From Ophiura sarsii (taxonomy: Eukaryota; Echinodermata; Ophiuroidea; Amphilepidida; Ophiuridae), in the NCBI GenBank assembly GCA_035610835.1, contig CM069458.1:29041449-29105448 (forward strand): DNA of 64,000 nt. Direction: 5' to 3'. Below are positions 11,662 to 23,094 of this stretch, one piece after another. The position numbers were made by a program, and so were the translations under genes. The notes beneath the pieces were generated by a model, which worked only from the letters and a program-made list of their open reading frames with translations, had not been told where the DNA came from and did no database searches. How positions within the stretch are numbered: position 1 is the first letter of the stretch; each line of letters opens with the position of its first letter.

Positions 11662-12689
11662 TATACGCAGATTGCAAAAAAAATCATCTAAATTTGGTTT
11701 TTCTATCACATCTCAAAATTTAAATGTCACATGTATCTCAAATTGCACAGTATTTGGCAGGGGACCATAGGCTTGGCATCCCCAGTATTTTTTTTAATAA
11801 AGACATTCATTTAATACGGGAACGTTCAGTGAAACCAATTCCCTATACTAACTAATGCATTTCGAAGATGTATAATAATTGGCCATTATTGCAATGCATA
11901 ATGTGGCGTTTTCAGATACTCCTACGAGAGTTATTCATGTATTGTTAGATATGCAAAAGAGTATCTAAAAGTAACGGAATCTATATATAGGGTTGAAAGT
12001 GACACAAATAATTGTAAAACAACTTAGGCCTACTTGTAAATAACTATCTTCAGTAGATAGCAGTAACTTCTGTTTGACAGATTCGACAGCTATCTTTCGT
12101 ATTGCATTAACGGGTTGTAATATAATAATAGATGCTCATTATTCATATGCCCATCTGTTATTATGTATTTTTTTATTTGCGGTCGTTGTTTTGCATCACT
12201 TGTGTTGCAAAGGGACGATGAATCCCCCGGCCCAATAATCACCAACAAAAATGCAAGAAAAACACCTTTTTTCAAAACACTTTTTTTCTGCTCGAATGTT
12301 CATACGTACACTTTTTGGGCTGTTTTTATTCAAAAGAATTTTTGAAAAACTACATTTGGATTTAGTTCTACATTTCTACATATTAATATTAACCAACATT
12401 TTTTGGCTCAAATTGTCAAAGGGTGTTTTTGCCTACAGTTTTTGGAATTTATTTTGAACATTTTGAAATTGCTGGTATTTTTTCCCGACACGTTATTCAC
12501 AAACCCTTATTTTATGGATTTTTCAAATATTACTCTTTTTTCTTACACATTTTTTTTCAAAACTGTCGGCATTTATTTTTTGGAAATATTTGAAAATAAT
12601 TGGAAAAACAATAGTTGGACATGGTTGGATGATGAGTAAATGTTTCTTCTTACTCCACAAATTATAAATGATAGTCAGTAAAAGAAATT

Positions 12690-12764
12690 GCACATCCAGG
12701 ATTTGAACCTGAGACCTCTGGATGGTTATAGACCAGCGCTCTAGTCAACTGAGCTAATGAGTCA
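12690..12764 (-). tRNA. tRNA-like sequence / tRNA pseudogene 2
   Basis: Minus strand: GACTCATTAGCTCAGTTGAC holds an A-box, GAGCGCTGG and CCAGAGGTC could form the anticodon stem around a loop containing TATAA, and AGGTTCAAATCCTGG is a full T-arm with B-box. The anticodon loop is too long (11 nt if the CTGG/CCAG stem is used) and the two acceptor strands do not pair. The loop is reminiscent of Ile(TAT) but the assignment is weak. Confidence 0.6.
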
Positions 12765-13002
12765 GATGAGTTAGCACGACGATAATATTATCTATAGGCC
12801 TTAAGTTCAATCTCATCCTCAAAAACAACCCAAACAACTAAATAAGTGAATACATAAACCATTTAAGTAATATATAATATACGTGAATACATAAATAAAC
12901 CATTTAAGTAGTATATTTATTGCATTTATTGATTAAAATAGCGCTGCGATAAATGAATTTAGCTTTATTCACAAAGAAATCATCAGACGAGTTGGGACCG
13001 TA

Positions 13003-13042
13003 ATGGTAAAGTGTATGGTAAAGTGCATGGTAAAGTGTTGCC
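13003..13042. repeat. Short tandem TGGTAAAGTG repeat
   Basis: Three near-copies of a 13-bp unit (ATGGTAAAGTGTA), with further TGGTAAACTG words at 13122, 13282 and 13295 and an inverted CACTTTACC at 13063. Internal to the 5.6-kb element. Confidence 0.6.
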
Positions 13043-13381
13043 TTGAAACGCGTGTTCATTGAACACTTTACCGTCGTTTCTATAGTATAATATTATTATA
13101 CATATTTTGTTTTCATTTTAAATGGTAAACTGTTATCAAAATGCGTAGATGTGACCAATGCGGCTTATATTTCGGAGTTACAACATGCATGATTGGTATA
13201 GCTAACACATATGCATATCTTGATAACTCAAAGGCAGTAAGAAAAAAACGTTTAATTGCCTATTTTAAGCAAAATGTCCCAATGGTAAACTGATGGTAAA
13301 CTGTTGTAAAGTGTGTGACACTTTGCAATAATGCATTACTATAACATGTATAATAAAACAAATCCACGCTTGTGTAAGCAC

Positions 13382-13475
13382 TGACCGCTTGGCCGAGTGG
13401 ATAGGAGCGTTCGTTGGCACCCTTTATCTGTTCATAGCCTGCTCGGCGTTGGTTCGAGTCGCTTTCATGGCGTGG
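13382..13475 (+). tRNA. tRNA-like sequence / tRNA pseudogene 3
   Basis: GACCGCTTGGCCGAGTGG is a typical class-II (Leu/Ser) tRNA start with A-box, and GTTGGTTCGAGTC carries a B-box about 60 bp downstream, consistent with a long variable arm. The T-stem and acceptor stem pair poorly, so this is probably not a functional tRNA gene. Confidence 0.5.
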
Positions 13476-14152
13476 CTTTTTTCCTTTTTTCTGTTATGAG
13501 CTATCTTCAATAGATAGGAATAGTATTGCAAATAAACGTTTACTGCTCGGCAAATGTTAACACTTTCAACGCGGCTATTGGTTTAACCACGGTACAAAAC
13601 AGATTTGTCTAACTTTTATGTCTATCTCAAGGATAACTGAACTAATAATAGGCACGTTTGTACTTATTTGAATGCATTTCATAAGGTGATTCCAAATATT
13701 GGTAAAATGACATTCAATAATTTTGACGTTTTTGAAACATTTTGTGCAATTTTGGATTGTCGTCTGCAGACACCTGTCGCGTGGAAAGTGTAAATGTATA
13801 GTTTCATATTTCAAATAACAAACAAATAGGCAATGTGATAACATTATTAAAAGTATAAACATGTTAATTTCTCAACAAGAACTTTATACTTTTGATTGAT
13901 TGATTTATAAACATCAGATTATTACGCGCGGGATCAAGAAACGGGTCAAATTGTAGTTAAATATGACATACATAATTGTTTTCAGTGACCACTCCCTAAA
14001 TAAAATTAATTCCCTGTCATCATTTTTATTATATTTGTGATGCCCCTATTGTTTACTCAAATCGTGTGTAATATGAGATTCATACGACATTCGGTTTTTG
14101 ATTTATGACAGAAAAACCAAATTTAGATCAAATATTTTGCATTCCTCTTATA

Positions 14153-14420
14153 CAATCCTGGAAAAAAGTCTTGGAACACTTGCGTGTGATTAACGGACAA
14201 GTGTCACCCCCACTCCCCCGTACAATGTTGACCAAGGCCAGTGGCTCCTGCAGCTTGCCAGAGTGTCCCAACATTGATCGATGGGGGGTGGGGAAGTAAA
14301 AATCTCATTTGAACAATTTCCGTTTATAACAGAAGACACTAAGTATCAATACATGCACACAATACCCAGCACGTGTGCTCAGCTCAGCGTTCGCGTTCCA
14401 AGGACTTTTTTCCAAGATTG
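14153..14420. mobile_element. 268-bp TA-flanked MITE, copy 2
   Basis: Same sequence and orientation as 11394-11661, flanked by TA at 14151-14152 and 14421-14422. No difference was found on visual comparison, which implies recent transposition or duplication. Confidence 0.9.
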
Positions 14421-15345
14421 TAGCTAACCGTCCATCCAATAAAAACACCTCGTTTTACAACTTATTGCAGGTTTGCTGTCTAGTTTTTCAGCATCAATGA
14501 TTTCACAATTTGGACCAAAACGGCAAGCACTTCCATTTTATTTCCTGGTTATTTATTAATTTTCTGTACTTGAAGGACGCATTGGCCAAAGATAGGACAA
14601 AGGCGTAACTTGCACGACTAGATAGGAAAAAACATCAGCTTCAATTTGAACTATATTTTAACTCCCGCCAAGTCCGCAAATATTAATTAAAACGATATTA
14701 AAAAGCCATATTTTTTACACCTATCGCTGAAAGGCTGAAGTGAAATTCGCTGAAAATTGAGAAGGAATTGACATAATTGATCGGATTTTCGATGTTGTTT
14801 TGTCATATAAAATAGCAATTGTTTGTTGATAGCAGCGGTTGACGCTAAGAAAATGTCTTTTTAGTAGTTAATATTCAGTACAGGTCACCCAGGGTTATTT
14901 CCAATAGACCAACTTCGTGCGATTGTGTTCGTTCAGCTGTATCAGCGATCGTAACACAGGTTGTCCTGAATGAACCATTTCAATTGGGCGGGCTATTCAA
15001 GTTCTCTCGCTGGGACCATGCTGGGACAAAGGCGTAAGCAGATTACTGGTACTCGAGAGGCACTAAACTCGGATTAAATGTATGTTTACTGCACCCTCCT
15101 CCTAATAACAACTCTCTGGAAAGACTATCCCCAGGGGGAGGGGGTACTCTGTAAAAAAAGTTTGGTACATAATGTACCACGGAAACGTTCACTAACTGCT
15201 GATGATATTAACAAAAATTATATTGTAATAAGGGGGAGAGGTATGTGATTTTCCAAGACTTTTTTTCCTGTGATTGCTGATGTTACATTAAAGAAACAAT
15301 TTCTAATATATGCCTTATGCAACTCCATTTGTATGTTTATCCTAG

Positions 15346-15627
15346 ACTCCTCTGCAGCCTTTGAATCTTCTGGCACATTTTCAAGAAGAACTCATGTGTG
15401 CCATATGTACCGCAGGTTTCACAGAGCCTAAGGATCTTCATTGTAACCACACCTTCTGCAAATCTTGCCTTCAAGAGTGGCTGGATACGAAGCGCACAAA
15501 GAAGTCCATCACATGTCCCATCTGTCGTCATGTGACGTTTCTTGGGAAACAAAGACTAGATTCACTCAAGACTAACATCATCGTCCGTAATCTTTCCGAG
15601 CAAGTTAGGTTGATGATGAAAGATTAG
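15346..15627 (+). CDS. RING-finger (C3HC4) terminal exon, probable E3 ubiquitin ligase
   Basis: Last exon, acceptor gtatgtttatcctag before 15346, stop TAG at 15625-15627; 93 residues. A complete RING finger spans residues 18-60: Cys18, Cys21 (CAIC), Cys33, His35 (LHCNH), Cys38, Cys41 (FCKSC), Cys57, Cys60 (CPIC), the C3HC4 order that binds two zinc ions and recruits an E2 enzyme. The Pro of CPIC and a Trp at residue 45 (CLQEWL) are also typical. After the RING, DSLKTNIIVRNLSEQVRLMM resembles the segment that follows TRIM-type RINGs. Here, however, the RING is at the C-terminus rather than the N-terminus, so it is not a standard TRIM. Substrate unknown. The copy at 47444-47725 has identical length with about 5.7% nucleotide differences. 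Confidence 0.88.
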   Translation, partial: TPLQPLNLLAHFQEELMCAICTAGFTEPKDLHCNHTFCKSCLQEWLDTKRTKKSITCPICRHVTFLGKQRLDSLKTNIIVRNLSEQVRLMMKD

Positions 15628-15786
15628 GAACCAAAGTGTTTCTATTATTCAAAACGTCTAATTGTGTGTGAAGTTATGTAAACAAAAGTAATCTAATTTT
15701 AGGGGGGACTTACTTTTTTAAACTCCTTTATCAACAAGCTATGCCAAGGTATATGATAACATACACCCAACAAAATATGTAAGTTT

Positions 15787-16300
15787 CCCCCTAGCAATAC
15801 TAGAATATTTCCAAAAATATTTGATGGATTAAAATAATTCGTCTAATTATGAGTGAAATGTCAATTTGGTCTGATTATGTGCGACATGACAATTTGGTCA
15901 CACATAATCAGACCAAATTGCCACGTCACTCATAATCGGACCAAATTTCCACGTCACTCATAATCAGACGAACTTGCCACACATGATTATGATCTGCTTA
16001 TTGATTTTCTTGAAATGATGCCACACATAATTGTGTGGTAGATTCCCATGTCTGTGCACGAAAATCCACCAAGAAAATGTCTGTTAATTCATGGACAAAA
16101 CCAGCCATAGCCAGTGAGATTAAGTGCCACTTTTTTTTCTGTATAGAATTGGTAAATGTCACAATATCTTATTGTTGCATTGTCTCAAGGCCAACAAATT
16201 TGGTATCAAAATGTGCCTAACAATTGGGTGCATCTTTCTAGCTGAATATTATTAAAATCCATCAAATAGTTTTGAAAATATTCTAGTATATGCTAGGGGG
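15787..16300. mobile_element. Foldback element with 45-bp TIRs, 514 bp
   Basis: CCCCCTAGCAATACTAGAAT at the left is mirrored by ATTCTAGTATATGCTAGGGG at the right; the homology continues through TTTGATGGATT. It lies just downstream of the RING exon and contains 28-bp repeat units (TGATTATGAGTGACGTGGCA type). Related pieces are at 43780-44110 and 49440-49860. Confidence 0.75.
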
Positions 16301-17640
16301 TCACAGGTCACTAATAGGTATATCAAATAAGGTGGGATCGTTTCAAAAAATCCTTAAAATCGTGATACGTGTCTCTATTTTAAATAGAAGTTGTCAAAAA
16401 AACATAACATTTTTGGTATCATATTAAAGACAATTTATCCAGCTACCGAATAAAAAAAGAATTAAAGCCACATGTTTAGCAACAGTGAAGTTATCAATCT
16501 AAACGTCGAGTGAGTCAAGGGTGGGAGCGGTGGATGAGGAGCCCATAGGTTTGTACACAATATAGCGGAAAACTAGAACTTTTGAAATTGATGCCATTTT
16601 AAAAGTATACATAGGAAAGTTTTCAAACTTCTCATATGTGTTAATAACATGTGCCTGCTACTATGAATACTAATATTGAATTGTTATCTAGACATTCTCT
16701 ATATATGATGTTCAATTCAGGGAGTGTTTTAATGTAAAAAATACACAGTTTTATTCATTTTATTCATTTTATTGATTAAACAATGGCCAAATCGCAGTCT
16801 CTCTATTTCATTTGTGTCACTCTTCAGTCCTTTTCTACCCTGGGTAGTAAAACATTTAACTAAAAAAGCCAGAAGTGTTTCTTCACAGAATTGTTCATAG
16901 ATTCATGAAAAATTTGCTATTTAGACCTATTTTGGACCACCCTGTATTCAAAATAAAAGGAACTTTAATGATATTCATGTAGTTCATTTTGATAACCATT
17001 TTCCTTTAAATTAAATAGTCCATGCTAACTAAATTTCATAGAATATTATATACAAACCTTCATTTTATGCATTATTTCATCATAATTTTAGACACCCTGT
17101 ACTTTTCCTGTGTACATTTTGGGCAGGTGATTCTTAGCAAATTTGGTAGCACCTTCTGCGGTTGTTCTGATTTTGGTGACTATCTTCAGCTAAACCCTAA
17201 TTGTACAAACTATCAATATATTTTTTGAGGAGCAAAAATGATCAACTTTTTTATGTTCCACCCTGTAAAAATGTTACACACCCTATATAATTTGATTCTT
17301 TTTTTGCAAAAATGAAAAACTTAAATCATAAGCTTTCCAAAAATATATAGTTTGTGGGTCATTAAGTATGTAAAACTTAAGTTTTGTCCCGTTTAATCAG
17401 AATTGGTGCATTTCTCAACATTATTAGAAGTGAAACATTTTTTTGGACCAGTTTGTGACTTCTGACCAGGGGGGAACTTACATATTTTGTTGGGTGTATT
17501 TTTGTGGAGAAATAAGCAATTTTGTCATCTTGGATTTTCTTAAAAATTATAATGCTTTTGGTATGTTCATGCAATGAAACCAAACCATACATTTGACTAA
17601 TTGAAACCATCATCAGTTATATAAGTAACAACACTATCTC
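16301..17640. other. Repeat-derived stretch with four CACCCTGTA ends
   Basis: The end-like word ACCCTGTA (or ACCCTATA) occurs in one orientation near 16941, 17094, 17261 and 17280. This is the right-end signature of the TA-flanked elements elsewhere in the window, so the stretch probably holds several decayed ends. No gene is seen and it is not matched in the right arm. Confidence 0.45.
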
Positions 17641-17955
17641 TATCTATGTTAACTTCATCCATTCTCTAGCCGTCTCTGTCACGCCACCTGTTAAGAAAAG
17701 ATTAAAAATACAAATATTTACTATCAGAATACTGCATCAAAATAGGCTAATTAATGGCCATGCATAGGGTGCCAAAAAGTCTGTAAGCTCCCATTTGCAA
17801 TCATGGTACTGTTTTTTTGCCTAATGCTATTGCTATGGTTGATAACTGCTGCCTATTGATAATTAATTATTATAATCCCAAGCTATGATAAATCAGTACT
17901 TACTATTTTTCACAATGGAATATGCTGAATTTGATGAAAATGGAAATCTAGAGGT
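17641..17955. other. No recognisable feature
   Basis: AT-rich, left-arm-specific sequence. No open frame, TIR or RNA motif is supported. Confidence 0.5.
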
Positions 17956-18284
17956 TTATTAAAATCAAACCTGGACAAGTCTGGCCCAAACGCTAAGAAA
18001 AGAGAGATGGGCACTCCGCGCAAGAGCTTAGCTCGGCACAAGTCTTTATACTTTTTTAAAACTTATTTCCATTGATAATCTCGAATGTAATTGGATTAGT
18101 AAGATGGAAAATATTGAACGTAAGATGGAAAATATTGAATGCTCCATACGTGCTTAAAATCAACCCCTGGCCTCTCAAAAGTTAAACTCGACCCCTGGCC
18201 TCTCAATGACAGGTACACATCTGATTGTAAATCATTGTTAGCATCACATACATTGCCTCTGTCATGAATATCCCTGATTAAACT

Positions 18285-19220
18285 ATTATGAAACTAAATA
18301 ACATGTTCTTCAAATTTATTTGGGGCAGAGAGGAAGCGGTCAAACGTAACACAGTGATTGCAGATTTAACACGATAAAGGTGGTATAAATATGTTTCGCA
18401 CCAAACTATTTTTCGATTCACTAAAGCTATCATGGAATAAGAAACTTAACAACTCAGATATTGCATGTTGGAAAAATATCCCATTGTACTATATAATGTT
18501 TTTAATTGTAACTGTATATTTATTATATAAGCAACTAATAACTACATATGTCATATTAGGTAAAAGTGATTGACTTCATTATTATAAGCTATTTAGAATC
18601 TGGTTGGACACCACACTAATAAGGTAGTGTTCATAAATACTTTGGTGGGGGACTGGGCAAAATGAGGAGGCAAAAAAAGTTTGAAGTTGCCGAAAGGTGA
18701 GGACCAAAAGGTTTTAGGTACTCAATGGGGGTCAAAAATGCAAGTTGCCCAGCCCACCCCACCATTTTCTGAACGCTCCCTAAGCAAGTTATAAGCAAAG
18801 ACGATATTGCATCATGTCTTAATCAATTGATATGGAAAAATAATGTTATCCAATTTAACAACAATACACTATTCTTTATAGACTGGATTAAGTCAGGAAT
18901 TATTTTTGTTGGTGACCTATTTGATGATGATGGTTCATTCTATATTCACTTAAACCCTTAGGTCCACTCTTATACCAGCCAGATTTTTATGGAATATTTC
19001 AAGGTTTAGATTTCTTCTTCTTAACGCTCTATTTCATCTGTCACCAAATGAATAGGTGTAAGCCAGTTTACCCTTAGTGAACTGACCAGAGTGGACCTTT
19101 GCCTTTAACCATTTCCGTAATCATCTAAATCATAAGGGTATTACAGTATCTCCGCAATGCCCTCCCTATTGATTGGAAATTAGCACAGACTCCTGGTTAC
19201 AATACCAAAGACTCCTGAGA
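18285..19220 (+). pseudogene. Tx1/L1-like LINE C-terminal fragment
   Basis: Broken frames read like the C-terminal third of an L1/Tx1-type protein: FFKFIWGREEAVKRNTVIAD, FFDSLKLSWNKKLNNSDIAC followed by WKNIPLYY, then LNQLIWKNNVIQFNNNTLFF, IDWIKSGIIFVGDLFDDDG and a decayed end near LRNALPIDWKLAQTPGYN. Stops and a 160-bp insertion (18622-18782) break it. The same LINE is present inverted in the right arm (about 40450-43010), so it was there before the arms separated. Confidence 0.75.
18622..18782. mobile_element. TIR insertion inside the LINE fragment
   Basis: TAGTGTTCATAAATACTTTG at the left is a diverged inverse of AAAATGGTG plus CTGAACGCTCCCTA at the right, with GGTGGGG/CCCCACC next to both. 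It separates two LINE segments. The right arm carries the same insertion, enlarged (about 40968-41670). Confidence 0.55.
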
Positions 19221-20378
19221 CAACACGATTTGTATTCAAATTGTTATATTCAACTATCACAATAACATTTATGATCATAATGATTTAAAATGTATTAATT
19301 ACATCATCGCCGTTGGCAAACTGTGCATAAGCAAGTTTAGATATGGTATAATAACCACCCAAATCTTTTATTCCTATTTAAAAAAGAACTCGGTGTTTGT
19401 AGATGGATTTCACTGAAATAATTATGTCATGTATATATTAATATGCTGAGTATATTATATATATATGTATGACATTTGACCTATAAATTAATCGTAAATA
19501 TTGTCGGTGTTTTCTAATCGATTGTCACATTGTACATACTTGTTATTAATATTTTTTTAAATTACCTATATTATGTAAATATGGATATTATTGTATAATT
19601 ATATGTATCATTAAAGAAAGAACTAATTAAAAAAAACTTTAAAAAGGTACAAACATAAGGCCTAGTTGCCTGAAAATTTATAAGACTTTCATACTTTGCA
19701 ATGCCTATCTGCTGTGTCCAAAATACCTATAGGGCAACAAACGAAGAGCTGATTTCGCAAAAGGGCTATACGTCCACTTGTTTCAAAAATGAGTTATAAC
19801 CGGCAATATAATGTTTTGGTAGCAGTTTCTAGCAATGTGGGTAATTTGTTTAAAAAACCTAACATACCATAGTAATTCAATACATGAGTCTGAGTTATTA
19901 TGCAAAAGGGCTTCCGTCCAAGAAAAATGTTTGGCAAAAGAGCTTACATCCATACACTGTCCTCTGATGCAAAATACTGCCCTCTATAATTCATTATCCA
20001 AAGACAACTAAAGAATAAAAGGGAATTCTTGTTCCTGTTTTGTCCCCTTGCCAACTCCCAACGCCCTGCCACTTACTGTTTGATTTGGCAACAGTCATTT
20101 GGACAGTCCAAATTTTGATTTGGTGAATGATTTTTTTTCCGTGTGGTAAACTGTTTGTGTGCATTTTATTGAAATGTGTTGCAAAAGGGCTTACATCCAT
20201 TTTGTTGAAAAATAAAGAACATAATAACAAAAAAAAATCTAAGTGATTGATTTGAAATACATACTGTATTTGATTGGTATTCTATGTACCTCTTTCATTA
20301 TACACATTATTTCAAAGCATCAATCACACTACTCCAGAATACTTTCATGCTGTTTTCTCAAAATCACTCAAATGGATG
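19221..20378. other. Inverted-duplication sequence without genes
   Basis: LINE 3' flank with an A-rich stretch near 19600-19650, then sequence matched in the right arm at 36840-38310. The TA at 19270-19271 is the empty site of the 1.78-kb element in the other arm. Confidence 0.6.
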
Positions 20379-20380
20379 TA

Positions 20381-20876
20381 CTGTATTATCCCTATTAAGC
20401 GCCCAGGGCGGTTAGCAAAATCATTTTGGGTGGGAGCTTATTATGTTACCTTTTTTTAAACTCATTTATCGTGGAGACTGTTGAATTCTGCAAGGTTGCG
20501 AAGACATTTTCTTCGTAAAACATACCAATAATATTTTAGCTCATAGAAAAAAATTAAGTATGATTTTTCAATCACATTCCATGAATAGTCATATGTGGCT
20601 AAAATACAACACTATGCATATTCGTACCCATTCCGCACTACGCATGTTCCAAACCACTGAGAATAAACTAAATGTTCCCGCTAATATATGGAAGGGCAAA
20701 TTGATACTCGATAATCGGTATAGATTGCCTAGGAATATTACAAGTTTTTTGTTATCAATGACAAAGGCAAACCAAAATGTTGTTGTACAGTGCTAAGGGA
20801 TTGTTTGTTGGTAGTCATTGAGAAAAACGGGGGTAGGCGCTTAAAAGGGCATGGGCGCTTAATAAGGATAATACGG
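20381..20876. mobile_element. TA-flanked MITE, 496 bp
   Basis: TIRs CTGTATTATCCCTATTAAGC and inverse GCTTAATAAGGATAATACGG, TA at 20379-20380 and 20877-20878. The right arm lacks it and shows a single TA at 36692-36693, so the boundaries are confirmed. A 78-codon open frame inside has no recognisable domain. Confidence 0.85.
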
Positions 20877-21714
20877 TAAGCCCTTTTGCATATATCAGCT
20901 CTTCAAATGCTGTTTCTAAAAGCGAATTGTATTGAGTCTTGCTCAGACAATAGTCTAAATAGAATGTGGCAAGTTAAACATTTAAAATGTAAAAGAGCTT
21001 AGGCACTCGGCATTTCCTTTGTGAAGTCAATTTTGTAAAATAAGCATAAGCCTAATGTAAATTGTTCCTAATTCTGCAGTATATTCACCCATTGTCTCTA
21101 TCTACTTATAATTCTCTGTAGCTTTCTGTCCTGTATGACAGTGAGCAGTTGCATTCATTTCCCTATAGATGGATTGCCTGTTAACCTATTAATTTCAACT
21201 GCTTTAAATTCTCACATCACAAGTGTAGTGACAGTTATGACAATTCAAATCCCAGTACTGGACAGTAGTAAGCCTTGTGAAGGTAGCACAAAACTTATTC
21301 GCTCCCCATAGGCTTTACACAGAATTTGTGGCCTATTCCATCCGCTCTATTTCAAATGTGTTTGTGATTTAATTTATAAAAGTTTGCAATTTTATGCTAC
21401 CAATTAACGCTTTTTCATAACATATCTGAAAATCAAGTCGGTATATCACCGATAAGATTTTTCAGTAAATGCAGCTTTTTATGGGCGTAATCTTTCAGCA
21501 CGTAATTTCCAGACCTCGTGCTAGTGGATGCACAGTGACAGAAAATTGGCGGCTAAAACAATAAAATAGCTCAAATCGACCCATTTTTCTACAAACTTCA
21601 TATACACATTCCAAATAACAAGTACATAATAACACTCACTGGGACAACACCAGATATTGTGTCAGTTTTTTTAAAATCTTGTAGTTTGATTGGAACTATT
21701 GCTGTACTCCATTT

Positions 21715-21961
21715 CGAGGGTTGAGCGCCAGAAGGCCGTAACTCAATTTTTGGGCAAATTGATATTTTGGTACAAAAATAATCCATATAACCTAGATTTT
21801 CAGAACCATAAAGAGATTACTCATCAACCACTCTTAATTTGACTAAAATTAGAGTTATAAGTTGGGTGCTACAGTGTATTGTAATGAGTCCCATATATTT
21901 GAAAGTCGATTATCTCAAAATAGCATTTCTTGAGTTACGGCCTTCTGGCACTCAACCCTCG
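21715..21961. mobile_element. Foldback MITE with ATTT target duplication, copy A
   Basis: TIRs CGAGGGTTGAGCGCCAGAAG and inverse CTTCTGGCACTCAACCCTCG; ATTT on both sides (21711-21714, 21962-21965). The right arm shows the uninterrupted site near 35149-35153. Superfamily not determined. Confidence 0.8.
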
Positions 21962-22082
21962 ATTTTTGTCCCAACCCGGATTTCAAGACTGAATTAGGCT
22001 GTGTGCTCCCTTTAAGACAACATATTTTTTTCAAAATCATACAAAATCTTATACCATTGTTTTCAGTGTTAAATTTCAAGTA

Positions 22083-22534
22083 CACTTGTCAAAACAAGTT
22101 CCTGGACACTCATTGAAGTTCAAATATTTCACATAAATATTTAATATAAATTAAACAATTGCATGTCAAAATAATAAGCAGACAATAATTCTCTATCATG
22201 TCTGTATGAAATTAAGATGTACGCATTCATTCATGGCTGAGCACATTCATTAAGCAATGGTAAGGTGCGTAAAAGGAAATTGCAAGAAATGAGCATTTAC
22301 AGTCATTTGAATGGAGGGATTATCCAATTTTTTTCAATCTTCTTGCCATTGTCAAGTGAATGGGATCTGCCATGCATGAGTGATCATGTCTAAATTCCAT
22401 GTTAAGCTGTTAGAGGATTACTTTCTGCTTATTTTGATATACAATTATATATATATAATCATATATATAATTATATATATATTCTATTAAATATTAATTT
22501 AATTTAAGTGTCCAAGAACTTCTTTTGCTGAGTG
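22083..22534. mobile_element. TA-flanked MITE, family A, copy 2
   Basis: Same family as 6331-6754, with TA on both sides and an internal (TA)n expansion near 22446-22482. The right arm has the empty TA at about 35038-35040. Confidence 0.85.
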
Positions 22535-23094
22535 TATATCAAAGATGAATATAATAGTTGTTCAAGTTGTATATTCCTGGCTTGATTTTGATAAAATCGG
22601 TGGGTTCGAATATATTCTTACATGAGGAATACAAAACAGAATAAGATGAATACAACACAGGATTGTATTCGTGATCATTGGTTGAGGATTTGTAATCCTG
22701 AAAACAGTTTGTATTCATTGAGGAATACATCTTGGACTTTTTAGGCAATTTAATGCATAATCTTACAATGGAATACATCTTTACTTATTTTTTCTAGACA
22801 ATTCTGAGGAATACATCTTTACTTAGATTTTTATCAGAAAATTCTGAGGAATACATCTTTGAGGGGTCACACTATTAAATAGAGCTCCATAGGGATATAC
22901 ACAAAACACTGCTTTAAAACTCTGTTTTAGACCACTAAATTGCAAAATTGGACAGTCAGTGTAGAGTGATTTTTTCTTAAAGATGATCACATTTTCTCAA
23001 TTTCGACCTCCCCTTGTCAAATCGACTATTTCAGGCCATAACTCAAAATCAGCCCCAGCGACTTTACGCTCATTTTGTAGTGCCAGGTTGCATA

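Larger units (their letters stand above)
9509..15118. mobile_element. 5610-bp TIR element with tRNA-like cargo
   Basis: Ends match as inverted repeats over about 25-30 bp (CAGAGAGTTGTTATTA then R, GAGGAGGG). The 7-bp sequence GAAAGAC flanks both ends (9502-9508 and 15119-15125). The right arm has the uninterrupted site, GGAAGAC on the complement of 47923-47929, so the boundaries are confirmed by an empty site. Inside I find no transposase frame; instead there are three tRNA-like sequences (10846-10926, 12690-12764, 13382-13475), two copies of a 268-bp MITE and short TGGTAAAGTG repeats. The target length of 7 bp and CAG start fit hAT- or P-like elements, but the superfamily is unresolved. It lies wholly in intron 3 of the RING gene. 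Confidence 0.85.
21596..22985 (+). repeat. Direct duplication, unit A (about 1.4 kb)
   Basis: Begins with TACACATTCCAAATAACAAG and repeats, in the same order and orientation, at 23600-24945. Both units carry the same two inserted elements at the same sites. The right arm has one unit (34650-35260), without those insertions. Confidence 0.85.

Noticed and set aside
10846..13475. Functional tRNA genes
   Set aside because: A- and B-boxes are good, but the anticodon or acceptor stems do not pair in any of the three.
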